Positions 26,799 to 34,054 of a stretch of 64,000 nt of DNA are shown here, in pieces; position 1 is the stretch's first letter, and each line of letters begins with the position of its first letter. The notes below the pieces were generated by a model. It saw nothing but the letters and a program-made list of their open reading frames with translations, was not told the origin of the DNA and made no database searches. The stretch comes from Gordonia namibiensis NBRC 108229. Its GTDB lineage: Bacteria; Actinomycetota; Actinomycetes; Mycobacteriales; Mycobacteriaceae. The translations under genes were made by a program, and so were the position numbers. The stretch lies in assembly GCF_000298235.1 (NCBI RefSeq), contig NZ_BAHE01000061.1, positions 1-64,000 of the forward strand, written 5' to 3'.

Positions 26799-27035
26799 CT
26801 ACTCGTCGATCCTCGATCCGCGGAGGTCGCGGAGATCGTCGCGGAGGCCTGTTTCGACCACCCTTGACCAGGGCGGTTTCGAGGATTCCGAGCATCGCCT
26901 GAAAACGGTGTTGCGCTGCGACGTTCGATTGATCGGACGTATTACGGAGGATTCCTGCGGTTCTGGCGATGCCGAATTGCTGGCTGACGACCTCAAGCAT
27001 TAGATTCACTTCGGTTATGGGAATGTGACTCGGCC
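26799..27035. other. Intergenic region, possible broken minus-strand small gene
   Basis: This 237-base gap has no intact gene. On the minus strand a helical-looking frame starts MLEVVSQQFGIARTAG (about 26999 leftward), and a different frame ends VVETGLRDDLRDLRG at 26799. A shift of one base near 26870 would join them into a peptide of about 66 residues. No ribosome-binding site was seen, so it is not called as a gene. Confidence 0.3.
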
Positions 27036-27065
27036 GTGATGGTCGGTTCCTTGAACGGGAGCATC

Positions 27066-28316
27066 GTGAAGAAGGTCGTACGGGTATCGGTCTGCGCGGC
27101 GGTGGCAGTGGTCGTCGCGCTCGGTTCGCTGGTGAGCGGGGGTACGGCATCGGCCGACTCCCTGTCGCGGTATCTGAACCTGCCGCTGGTCAATCGTGAT
27201 GCCTCGCAAGGCCCGGGCGGTGTGCACCCGGCGTTGCCGACCGACCCCGCAACCCTGCAGCGGCTGGTCGGGCAGGCCCGCGGCCAAGGACTCGCCCCGT
27301 CCTCGTACCAGGCGTTGCTGTTCCAGTACTGGCTCGTCGAGACGACGACGCGCGCCGGAATCGACCTCGCGTCGTGGAACCCGCGTGCCGGCGTCGGCGC
27401 CAACCACCAGAACCTGCTGAAGTCCTACCGCTACTACGAGGACCTGCAGCTCGCGCATCGCGAACTGCAGTGGGCCGGCATGGGCGGCCTGGTCGGCGCC
27501 GACTTCGGCGGCGGCCTGCTCGACTACAAGGACGCCACCGAGATCTTCGAACTCAGCCGACTGCAGCCCGTCGCCCACGCCATCGTGGCCCGCGTCAACG
27601 AACTCGCGGGACCGCAGGCGGTCAACAGCCTCCCCGACGGACTCCGCGCCCTGGCCCGCGTCGGCGCCAAGATCACCGCCGACGACCTGCGGCAGGTCCA
27701 GGGCCAGATCCTGGTGATGCAGAAGAACATCTTCTCCGACCTGATGCCGATGCACCGGGCCTACGTCGTCGGCGGTCTGCCGGCACTCCGGGAGATGCAC
27801 GAGGCGGGCATCTTCGACGACGAGATCATGAGCGCCTGGGAGGGCATCGCCTCCAAGAAGCCCGCCGCGGTCGCCGCAGGCAATGCTCGTCTGCTGCAGC
27901 GTGAGCAGGGCGAGGTCATCAACAAGCAGTGGGACGCGACCCGCAACTACAAGGGCGACGTCGGTGAGGCCATGACCTACGGCAGCACCGTGGCCGCCGC
28001 GCCGTCGGTCGCCGGTGTGGTCCCGCCGCGCGACATCCGTCAACTGAAGGTCCCGGGCCGTGCGCTCGACGGTCGCAAGGTGACCGTGAGTCTGCCGCTG
28101 CCCGAGTGGAACTGGTCGGTCTACGAGGACCGCTGGGTCTACATCTCCACCGAACTTCTGCCGAAGTACCGCACCCAGGTCGAGTACCACTGGCCCGCAC
28201 TGCGTGCGGCCATGAGCGTTCCGTACTTCGAGCAGATGGAAACACATCGTCCCACCCGCAACCTGCTGCCGCTGATGGAGTCGGTTCTGACCTCGATCAA
28301 GGTGACCTACCAGTGA
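27066..28316 (+). CDS. Secreted protein of unknown function, partner of the lipase-like protein
   Basis: A 416-residue protein with a clear signal peptide, VKKVVRVSVCAAVAVVVALG, and a likely cleavage after GTASA near residue 30. The GTG at 27066 is preferred because GGGAG lies five bases upstream; ATG codons at 27036 and 27039 lack a site and would spoil the signal. The mature part is mostly helical with conserved-looking stretches (LLKSYRYYEDLQLAHRELQW, DYKDATEIFELSRLQPVAH) and Trp/Tyr-rich sequence near the C-terminus (LPEWNWSVYEDRW). I do not recognise a family. Its stop overlaps the start of the pseudo-lipase gene (GTGA), so the two products are made together and probably meet outside the cell. 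Confidence 0.8.
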   Translation: MKKVVRVSVCAAVAVVVALGSLVSGGTASADSLSRYLNLPLVNRDASQGPGGVHPALPTDPATLQRLVGQARGQGLAPSSYQALLFQYWLVETTTRAGIDLASWNPRAGVGANHQNLLKSYRYYEDLQLAHRELQWAGMGGLVGADFGGGLLDYKDATEIFELSRLQPVAHAIVARVNELAGPQAVNSLPDGLRALARVGAKITADDLRQVQGQILVMQKNIFSDLMPMHRAYVVGGLPALREMHEAGIFDDEIMSAWEGIASKKPAAVAAGNARLLQREQGEVINKQWDATRNYKGDVGEAMTYGSTVAAAPSVAGVVPPRDIRQLKVPGRALDGRKVTVSLPLPEWNWSVYEDRWVYISTELLPKYRTQVEYHWPALRAAMSVPYFEQMETHRPTRNLLPLMESVLTSIKVTYQ

Positions 28317-29680
28317 TTTCATCCTTCTCGCGTGTGTCCCGACGGGTCACGCTCGCGGCCGTTCTGGCGATGCTCGTCTCCGGTATCGCACTGGTTGCGC
28401 CGGCCGCCACCGCCGCACCCAACCGGACACCGGGACTGAACGAGGTGCTGAACGGTTTCGTGGTCGGCGCGCTGCGAGATGGTCGTGCCGCGAGCCCGCA
28501 GGAGGTCATCGACCCGCTGGTCGCCGGCGATCCCTTCTATGCCGAGCCTCGCCTGTCGGGGCGCGAGAAGCCCGGAGATGTGTTGAAGGCCAAGAAGGTT
28601 GCCGTCCAGTTCATGGGTTGGCGTCCGGCGAAGCTCGACGCCTACAAGCTGATGTACGTGACCCGCGGGTTGCACGACGAGCCGGAGATCTCGACCGGTC
28701 TGCTGATGATCCCGCGCGACGGCAAGCCCGATGCCACCCGGCCGCTGATCGGTTACCAGCTCGCCAACGACAGCGTCGGCGCCTACTGCCATCCGTCCAC
28801 GATGTGGACCGGCGGTGACCCGATGGACGGCGCGTCGTGGTCGGCGCTGGGCCCGCTGGGCCAGTTCTTCGGCAAGGGTTATGCGGTCATGATGAGCGAC
28901 GTCGGCAACGACGGTGATCCCAAGCCGCACGGCGTCTTCGCCGGCAAGTTCGCGGGCAAGGCGCTACTCGACGGTCTGCGAGCAGCGCTGCGGCACGACG
29001 GAAACGAGCTCTCCGAGGCATCGCCGCTGGGCATGTTCGGCATCGCCGGCGGCGGTGTCGGCGCGGCCTTCGCCGCAGAGAATGCGAAAAACTATGCGCC
29101 CGAACTGGATATCAAGGGCGTCGTCCTCGAGGGCATGGTCGTCGACCAGAAGAACTTCATCGCCACCGCCGACGGGTCGGTCGGCTCGGCCTTCGTCCTC
29201 GCGACGCTGCTCGGTCTCGAACCGCGTTACCCGGCAATGAAACTCGACGAGAAGTTCACCCCGGCAGGCAAGGCCATCGCCGACGTCTTCCGCACCCAAT
29301 GCCAGACCCCGGCCTACTTCACCATGCCGTTCGTGCCGATGAACACGCTGTTCAAGAGTGGTGAGAACCCCGCCGAGATCGCCGATTTCCAGCCGGTCTA
29401 CGAGGACAACAAGCTGGGCCGCAAGTCGCCGACCGCGCCCGTGCTGATCGCGTCGTGCGCGAAGGACGACTCGCCGATGTCACTGGTGCCCGCGAAGGAC
29501 TCCCGGAAGCTCGCCGCCGACTACCGCCGCGGCGGCACCGAGGTCGACTACCAGCCCACCGACTGCAGCATGGTCCGGTTCCTCACCAACCTCTACGGCT
29601 GGGGCACCGACCTGTTCGGCATGCAGACCGTCGACTGGCTGGCCGAGAAGCTCGCCGAGAAGCCGCTCAAGGGAAAGTGA
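28313..29680 (+). CDS. Secreted LIP-family lipase-like protein lacking catalytic serine and histidine
   Basis: A 455-residue secreted alpha/beta-fold protein of the secretory lipase (LIP) family. A signal peptide ends near PAATAAP (about residue 36), then the fold follows with GYQLANDS, DVGNDG and SPLGMFGIAGGGVGAAFAAE. In active relatives the elbow reads GYSxGG; here it is GIAGGG, with Ala245 where the serine should be (codon GCC). The expected late histidine is also absent: YQPTDCSM has Cys418 at about that place. Fold assignment is good; loss of activity is inferred by alignment in the head. The GTG start at 28313 overlaps the upstream stop. It probably binds rather than cleaves a lipid or a partner. 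Confidence 0.8.
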   Translation: MISSFSRVSRRVTLAAVLAMLVSGIALVAPAATAAPNRTPGLNEVLNGFVVGALRDGRAASPQEVIDPLVAGDPFYAEPRLSGREKPGDVLKAKKVAVQFMGWRPAKLDAYKLMYVTRGLHDEPEISTGLLMIPRDGKPDATRPLIGYQLANDSVGAYCHPSTMWTGGDPMDGASWSALGPLGQFFGKGYAVMMSDVGNDGDPKPHGVFAGKFAGKALLDGLRAALRHDGNELSEASPLGMFGIAGGGVGAAFAAENAKNYAPELDIKGVVLEGMVVDQKNFIATADGSVGSAFVLATLLGLEPRYPAMKLDEKFTPAGKAIADVFRTQCQTPAYFTMPFVPMNTLFKSGENPAEIADFQPVYEDNKLGRKSPTAPVLIASCAKDDSPMSLVPAKDSRKLAADYRRGGTEVDYQPTDCSMVRFLTNLYGWGTDLFGMQTVDWLAEKLAEKPLKGK

Positions 29681-30064
29681 GTCCCGCTTGGGGGCGGGCG
29701 AACGCCTCTCACTCCCTGAGGGGGTCGCCGCTCTCGCTGTTGGGGCGGGCGTGCGTGCCCCTCTCGCTCCCTGATCCGAAAGAACGCGACGCACCCAGCT
29801 CTGCTGCCTGAGGTGCGAGGAGCGCAAGCAACGAGCCTCGAAGGCCTGGTGAGGCACCGTCGCTCACCTGACTACCGGTCGACGTCAACCCGACCGGCAG
29901 ACTTCGATCGACGTCTGCCGGTCGAGTTGAGGTTCGGCAGTCGGGATCCGGGCGCTTCTCAGGGAGCGGACCCTTTCGACCCTCGAAGGGCTCGCGACCC
30001 TCGATGAGAAATCGCATCGGACAGAGTCGGTCCCTGTAGCTGTACGACTACGAAGGGACCAACG
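29681..30064. repeat. Intergenic repeat cluster with a palindromic-element copy
   Basis: A 384-base gene-free stretch. Bases 29808-29844 match 43793-43829 in all but two positions (core CTGAGGTGCGAGGAGCGCAA). Bases 29700-29775 hold CTCTCGCT-CCTGA type direct repeats. A 17-bp near-perfect inverted repeat lies at 29886-29929. No promoter could be placed, but the next gene starts at 30065 with a GAAGGGACC site. Confidence 0.75.
29886..29929. terminator. 17-bp inverted repeat after the pseudo-lipase gene
   Basis: CAACCCGACCGGCAGAC (29886-29902) pairs with GTCTGCCGGTCGAGTTG (29913-29929) with one mismatch and a 10-base loop. It could terminate the secreted-pair operon 200 bases downstream or be part of the repeat cluster. 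No T-run follows. Confidence 0.5.
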
Positions 30065-30583
30065 ATGCGTCGGCTGCTGTTCGCCCACGGCGCAGGTGGT
30101 TTCGCCGACGACCGCCCGATCGCCGACGGCCTCGGGAAGGCGCTCGGTGTGCCGATCGACATGCCCGAGTTCTCGAGCGATGACATGTCCCTGCGGGCCT
30201 GGGCTGATCCGTTGCGCACCCGGCTGTCGACGATGGGCGCCGACGACCTTCTGGTAGCCCACTCGTTCGGCGCGTCGATCCTGCTGCACGTGCTTGCCGA
30301 GCCGGGGTATGCCGGACCGAGACGCGCTGTTCTCCTGGCGATGCCGAACTGGGGGCCGAACGGGTGGGGCGTCGAGGAGTACGACTTCGCCGGTACGCCA
30401 CCCAGTGGTGTCGAGCTGTCCCTACATCACTGCGTCGACGACGAGGAGGTCCCGTTCGGGCACCTGGACCTCAACGCCGCACTGCTCCCGGACGCGCAGG
30501 TGCACCGTCACGAGGTCGGCGGTCACCAGTTGGTCGGCCAGGTCGAGGCCGTCGCCGCTGACTTGCGCGCCGCTGCTCCCTGA
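30065..30583 (+). CDS. Small alpha/beta hydrolase (YdeN/RBBP9-like)
   Basis: A 172-residue single-domain hydrolase. It opens MRRLLFAHGAGGFADD, has the nucleophile elbow VAHSFGAS near 63-70, the acid in VDDEEVPF and the histidine in VGGHQLVG, so the triad is complete. Small hydrolases of this type have little known physiology. The elbow lacks the usual leading Gly but A-H-S-F-G is typical for the RBBP9/YdeN group. It is preceded by the repeat cluster and followed by another repeat fragment, so it is likely transcribed on its own. Confidence 0.8.
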   Translation: MRRLLFAHGAGGFADDRPIADGLGKALGVPIDMPEFSSDDMSLRAWADPLRTRLSTMGADDLLVAHSFGASILLHVLAEPGYAGPRRAVLLAMPNWGPNGWGVEEYDFAGTPPSGVELSLHHCVDDEEVPFGHLDLNAALLPDAQVHRHEVGGHQLVGQVEAVAADLRAAAP

Positions 30584-30626
30584 GTAGCCCCGGAGCTTGC
30601 GGAGGGGCGTATCGAAGGGACCGGTT
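30584..30626. repeat. Diverged dispersed-repeat fragment
   Basis: The sequence right after the hydrolase stop, CTGAGTAGCCCCGGAGC followed by TTGCGGAGGGGCGTATCGAA, is a diverged copy of the GAGTAGGCGAGGAGC-...-CGTATCGAAGCC repeat seen at 33162-33208 and 11461-11494. Confidence 0.6.
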
Positions 30627-30726
30627 GCCCACCTGCCACGCGTCTGCCCGTGACAACGGTGGTTGCGCGTAGGCGTTCCGACCCCGACCCTGGGTAGACA
30701 GACCCGAGGCGTCCGGGAAGGCAGAC

Positions 30727-32214
30727 ATGACCGCGAACCGTCCGGCGGATGCAGCATCAGGCGGGATACCGGCTGCGTCGACGGCGGGTCGATGGTTGAT
30801 CGTCGCAGCGGTGCTGGGATCGGGCGTCGCTTTTCTCGACGGCACGGTCGTCAACGTCGCACTGCCGGCCATCGCACGTGACCTCGACACCGGACTCCGA
30901 GGACAACAGTGGGTCCTCGACGGTTATCTGCTGACCCTGAGCTCACTCCTGTTGCTCGGCGGTGTCGCCGGTGATCGATACGGGCGTCGGCTCGTCTTCA
31001 CCGTCGGGCTGGCGACGTTCGCGGTGGCGACGGTCGGGTGCGGGGTGGCGCCGACCGTCGAGTGGCTCGTGGCCGCCCGACTCGTCCAGGGTGTGGCGGC
31101 CGCAGCGGTCGTACCCGGCAGCCTGGCGCTGATCAATGCGGAAATCGCACCCTCGGATCGCGGTGCGGCGGTGGGGTTGTGGGCCGGGATGTCCGGCGCG
31201 ACCAGTGCGCTGGGACCGTTCGTCGGCGGCTGGCTCGTCGACGCGGCGTCGTGGCGCTGGGCGTTCTTCCTGAGCGTTCCACTGGCGTTGGGTGCCCTGG
31301 TCATCGCGATGAAGCACGTGCCGGAGTCGCGCGATCCGTCGGCGCCGCGTCGGCTCGATGTCGCGGGAGCCGTGACGATGGCCTTCGGTCTCGCCGGAGT
31401 CGTCTACGCGCTGATCGAGGGCCCGTCGCGTGGTTGGTCGACCGCAACGATCACCGCGGGCCTTGTGGGCGTGGCGGTGCTCGTGGCGTTCGCGGTCATC
31501 GAGACGCGGGTACGGTCACCGCTGTTGCCGCTGCGGTTGTTCCGGTCGTCGCAGTTCACCGGCGCCAACCTGACGACGCTGCTGGTGTATGCGGCTCTGG
31601 GCGGCGCGCTGTTCCTGCTCGCCCTGCAGCTGCAGCAGAGTCTGGGTTACTCGGCCTTCGAGGCGGGTGCGGCGATGTTCCCGAGCACGTTCATCATGCT
31701 GTTCGGGTCTCCGTTGGTGGGGAAGCTCGCCCAGACCACCGGGCCACGGCCGCCGATGACCGTCGGCCCGCTCATCGCCGCCGGAGGCTTCGCGCTGATG
31801 GCTCGGGTGCAACCGGGGACGGACTACCTGGCGCATGTGCTTCCCGGTGTCCTGCTGTTCGGACTCGGTATGACGGTGACCGTCGCGCCGCTGACGGCGG
31901 CCGCACTGGGAGCGGTCGACGACGCGCTCGCGGGGACCGCGTCGGGCGTGAACAATGCGGTGGCTCGCGTCGCCGGGCTGCTGGCCGTGGCGGTGCTGCC
32001 AGCGGTGGCCGGCATCGACGCCGGTCCCGGTGAGCCGCTGGGCGACGGATTCCAGACTGCGATGTACATCTGTGCGGCGTTCTGCGCTGTGGGCGGGCTT
32101 GTTGCTGCATTCACCATCAGCTCTGGCACGGGCTTCCGGCCGCAGGTCCGGGCCGGGGTGGACACCGCCTGCCAGGATGCCTGCACCCGTCGCGAACTAG
32201 CCGCCGATCTATAG
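30727..32214 (+). CDS. MFS transporter, DHA2 (EmrB/QacA-like) family
   Basis: A 495-residue drug:proton antiporter with about 14 membrane helices. It opens with FLDGTVVNVALPAIARDL (the DHA2 motif D1), has GDRYGRRLVF between helices 2 and 3 (motif A) and GPFVGGWLV (motif C). Such pumps export lipophilic compounds; the substrate is not evident. The stop codon TAG at 32212-32214 lies inside the left arm of a hairpin that separates it from the convergent DoxX gene. No regulator gene is adjacent. A CGGGAAGG sequence upstream of the ATG can act as ribosome-binding site. Confidence 0.92.
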   Translation: MTANRPADAASGGIPAASTAGRWLIVAAVLGSGVAFLDGTVVNVALPAIARDLDTGLRGQQWVLDGYLLTLSSLLLLGGVAGDRYGRRLVFTVGLATFAVATVGCGVAPTVEWLVAARLVQGVAAAAVVPGSLALINAEIAPSDRGAAVGLWAGMSGATSALGPFVGGWLVDAASWRWAFFLSVPLALGALVIAMKHVPESRDPSAPRRLDVAGAVTMAFGLAGVVYALIEGPSRGWSTATITAGLVGVAVLVAFAVIETRVRSPLLPLRLFRSSQFTGANLTTLLVYAALGGALFLLALQLQQSLGYSAFEAGAAMFPSTFIMLFGSPLVGKLAQTTGPRPPMTVGPLIAAGGFALMARVQPGTDYLAHVLPGVLLFGLGMTVTVAPLTAAALGAVDDALAGTASGVNNAVARVAGLLAVAVLPAVAGIDAGPGEPLGDGFQTAMYICAAFCAVGGLVAAFTISSGTGFRPQVRAGVDTACQDACTRRELAADL

Positions 32215-32249
32215 CTCGAACCCGCGCTCACCGCGGTTTCGAGCTATAG
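32209..32249. terminator. Bidirectional hairpin between MFS and DoxX genes
   Basis: CTATAGCTCGAA (32209-32220) pairs perfectly with TTCGAGCTATAG (32238-32249), with an inner CGCG stem. It overlaps the MFS stop codon and ends 3 bases from the DoxX stop. No T-run on either side. Symmetry and the convergent position argue for a shared terminator. Confidence 0.7.
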
Positions 32250-32252
32250 AAA

Positions 32253-32672
32253 TCAGTCCCTGCGTTCGCCCGTGCCCGCTGCGATCGCCCACAGCACCAG
32301 AACGGGCTGGAAGAACAGGCGCGTCAGTCGTTTCTGGTCGGTGTCGAGGCCGAAGGCGTCGATGTGCTCGACGTACTGATGGATGTTGCCGGGGAACACC
32401 GCCACGAAGAAGGCCGCGACGATCCATGAGACGACCTTGCGATACCGCGGCAGCGCGATGAGGGCCGCGCCCAACGCGATCTCCACCCCGCCCGACGCCA
32501 GGACCACGAAGTCCTTGCCGAAGGGCACCCAGTCGGGGACCTGCGCCTGGAACTCGTCGCGCTGCGCGGTCAGGTGGCCGACGCCGGCGGTCGCCAGGAC
32601 GGCTCCCAGCGCGATCCGGGCGATAGCGCGGCCCAGCGGCTGCCGGGTGGTGGTGGGGGACAGGATCGACAT
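32253..32672 (-). CDS. DoxX family membrane protein
   Basis: A 139-residue protein with four membrane helices typical of DoxX/DoxD-like proteins: ALGAVLATAGVGHLTAQRDEF, then VEIALGAALIAL, WIVAAFFVAVFPGNIHQYV and FFQPVLVLWAI. Relatives take part in redox balance at the membrane in mycobacteria. The ATG at 32672 has GAGGAG six bases upstream; the open frame continues to 33233 without coding character. Substrate and partner are unknown. It is convergent with the MFS gene. Confidence 0.82.
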   Translation of the reverse strand: MSILSPTTTRQPLGRAIARIALGAVLATAGVGHLTAQRDEFQAQVPDWVPFGKDFVVLASGGVEIALGAALIALPRYRKVVSWIVAAFFVAVFPGNIHQYVEHIDAFGLDTDQKRLTRLFFQPVLVLWAIAAGTGERRD

Positions 32673-32827
32673 GCAGGCTCCTCGGGATCGCCGGTTGTGT
32701 ATCCGCAGTTCGTGGCCGATCGGGTTCCGGACTGGCCAGTAACCAAGGGGCCGACGCGATTTGGTCGCTTGATCAGGGGGTCCGATATGTCGCATCGACC
32801 CGGATGTGTGTGGTACATAAGTGTGAC

Positions 32828-32847
32828 CCCGGACACCGTCGTCCGGG
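32828..32847 (+). promoter_or_regulatory. Hairpin before the micro-ORF pair
   Basis: CCCGGAC (32828-32834) pairs with GTCCGGG (32841-32847), loop ACCGTC. It lies 25 bases upstream of the 27-residue ORF, in what should be its leader. It may be a short attenuator or chance in GC-rich DNA. Confidence 0.35.
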
Positions 32848-32872
32848 TACCTGTCCGCACGGAGGTCAGCCC

Positions 32873-32956
32873 ATGCCCCTCGACTCGATGTCGGTACGCC
32901 GACACCTGTCCTCAGGCCACTTGTTCGCCACGACGCGCCTCGGAGCGCGGTCATGA
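32873..32956 (+). CDS. 27-residue leader-like peptide
   Basis: A 27-codon ORF, MPLDSMSVRRHLSSGHLF and onwards, with GGAGG seven bases before its ATG. Its TGA overlaps the ATG of the 47-residue membrane ORF (ATGA), which favours real translation. No family. It may serve as a coupling or leader peptide. Called on ribosome-binding site and overlap only, so confidence is modest. Confidence 0.4.
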   Translation: MPLDSMSVRRHLSSGHLFATTRLGARS

Positions 32957-33096
32957 CGCTACAGAGTGTGTGGGATGCGCTGAAGGCCTCCGCGGGAGTG
33001 GTCATCACGGCGGCGGCGTTCGCCGTCGCGCTGGCGGTGCTGGTCGTCGCCCAGGTTGTCGTTTTCGCGACCCGCCTCGTCGACCTCCCCGGCTGA
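32953..33096 (+). CDS. 47-residue single-pass membrane micro-protein
   Basis: A 47-residue ORF beginning MTLQSVWDALKASAGVVI and followed by a hydrophobic helix of about 28 residues ending VVFATRLVDLPG. GGAG lies eight bases upstream, within the overlapping 27-residue ORF. One membrane helix, no charged residue within it. It resembles the many small membrane proteins of actinobacteria by composition only. The dispersed repeat begins 22 bases after its stop. Confidence 0.5.
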   Translation: MTLQSVWDALKASAGVVITAAAFAVALAVLVVAQVVVFATRLVDLPG

Positions 33097-33117
33097 CCAA
33101 ACCGCGGCGCTCGCATG

Positions 33118-33208
33118 CTGGTTGAGTAGGCGAGGAGCCCGCGACGAGGCGTCCCTGCCTGCTGGTTGAGTAGGCGAGGAGCTTGCGACGAGCCGTATCG
33201 AAGCCAGC
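33118..33208. repeat. Two direct copies of the dispersed GAGTAGGCGAGGAGC repeat
   Basis: Copies begin at 33118 and 33162 with CTGGTTGAGTAGGCGAGGAG; the second continues as CTTGCGACGAGCCGTATCGAAGCC. The period is about 44 bases. The reverse complement of the second copy (minus its middle) occurs at 11461-11494. Confidence 0.85.
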
Positions 33209-33287
33209 CGAGGAGAGTCTGGCGGTGACGCACGATCGATCAGGAATCGAGAAGCGGGGACGGTTCGACGCGCCATAGCGTCGAAGC

Positions 33288-33899
33288 ATGACGAACATCA
33301 ACGCACTCACCCTCGAAGTTCCCGACATCAGCGCAGCGGAGGTCTTCTACGACAAGGCCTTCGGGCTCGGTGACCGCCTGCGGTTCCGGGCCGCAGAGGC
33401 GCCAAGCCAGGGTTTCCGTGCCTTCGTGATCTCGCTCGTGGTCGCCGACCCGACAGTCGCCGACTCCTTCCTCGGACCCGCGATCGACGCCGGTGCCACC
33501 GTGCTCAAGCCTGCCAAGAAGTCCTTCTGGGGGTACGGCGGCGTGGTTCAGGCGCCTGACGGTGCGATCTGGAAGGTTGCCAGCTCGTCGAAGAAACCGA
33601 CCGGCGCACCAGCCCGGACCGTCGACGACCTGGTCCTCCTGCTCGGCGTCGACGACGTCGCGGCCACCAAGCGGTTCTACGCCGACCACGGATTCACGGT
33701 CGGGAAGAGTTACGGCCGCAAATACGTCGAGTTCGAGAGCGGCCCGGACGCGGTGAAGCTCGCGCTGTACGGCCGCAAGGCCGCGGCGAAGGATGCCGGT
33801 GTCGACGCCGCGGGTTCCGGCTCGCATCGGCTGGTGATCGGCGGTGACGCCGGGCAGTTCAGCGACCCGGATGGATTCATGTGGAGTGCTGACACCTGA
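33288..33899 (+). CDS. VOC family (glyoxalase/bleomycin-resistance-like) protein
   Basis: A 203-residue protein with two beta-alpha-beta modules. Module one is TNINALTLEVPDISAAEVFY to SFWGYGGVVQAPDGAIWKV; module two begins DDLVLLLGVDDVAATKRFYADHG and ends SDPDGFMW. The usual His at the first-strand metal position reads differently (ALTLEV), so metal binding is uncertain. Members include glyoxalases, dioxygenases and resistance proteins. No linked gene suggests a role. ATG at 33288. Confidence 0.8.
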   Translation: MTNINALTLEVPDISAAEVFYDKAFGLGDRLRFRAAEAPSQGFRAFVISLVVADPTVADSFLGPAIDAGATVLKPAKKSFWGYGGVVQAPDGAIWKVASSSKKPTGAPARTVDDLVLLLGVDDVAATKRFYADHGFTVGKSYGRKYVEFESGPDAVKLALYGRKAAAKDAGVDAAGSGSHRLVIGGDAGQFSDPDGFMWSADT

Positions 33900-34021
33900 G
33901 CGGTGGTAAGCAAGGGTCAGCGCATGGCGAGCAACTGGTTGACGAGGCGGTGCCCGTACGTTGATCGTCACCCGTTCGCCCCTGGCATAAATCACGCGGG
34001 AACAAACTTCCAGCCACCTCA

Positions 34022-34042
34022 GTTGAGTCGATCAGACTTAAC
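34022..34042 (+). promoter_or_regulatory. HAIR-like element upstream of lon
   Basis: GTTGAGT (34022-34028), 7 bases, ACTTAAC (34036-34042). This keeps the 7-N7-7 layout of the HspR-associated inverted repeat CTTGAGT-N7-ACTCAAG, with one mismatch between its own arms. It ends 12 bases before the lon ATG at 34055. It suggests HspR control of lon, as is known in Streptomyces. Confidence 0.65.
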
Positions 34043-34054
34043 TCTGGAGGTTTC

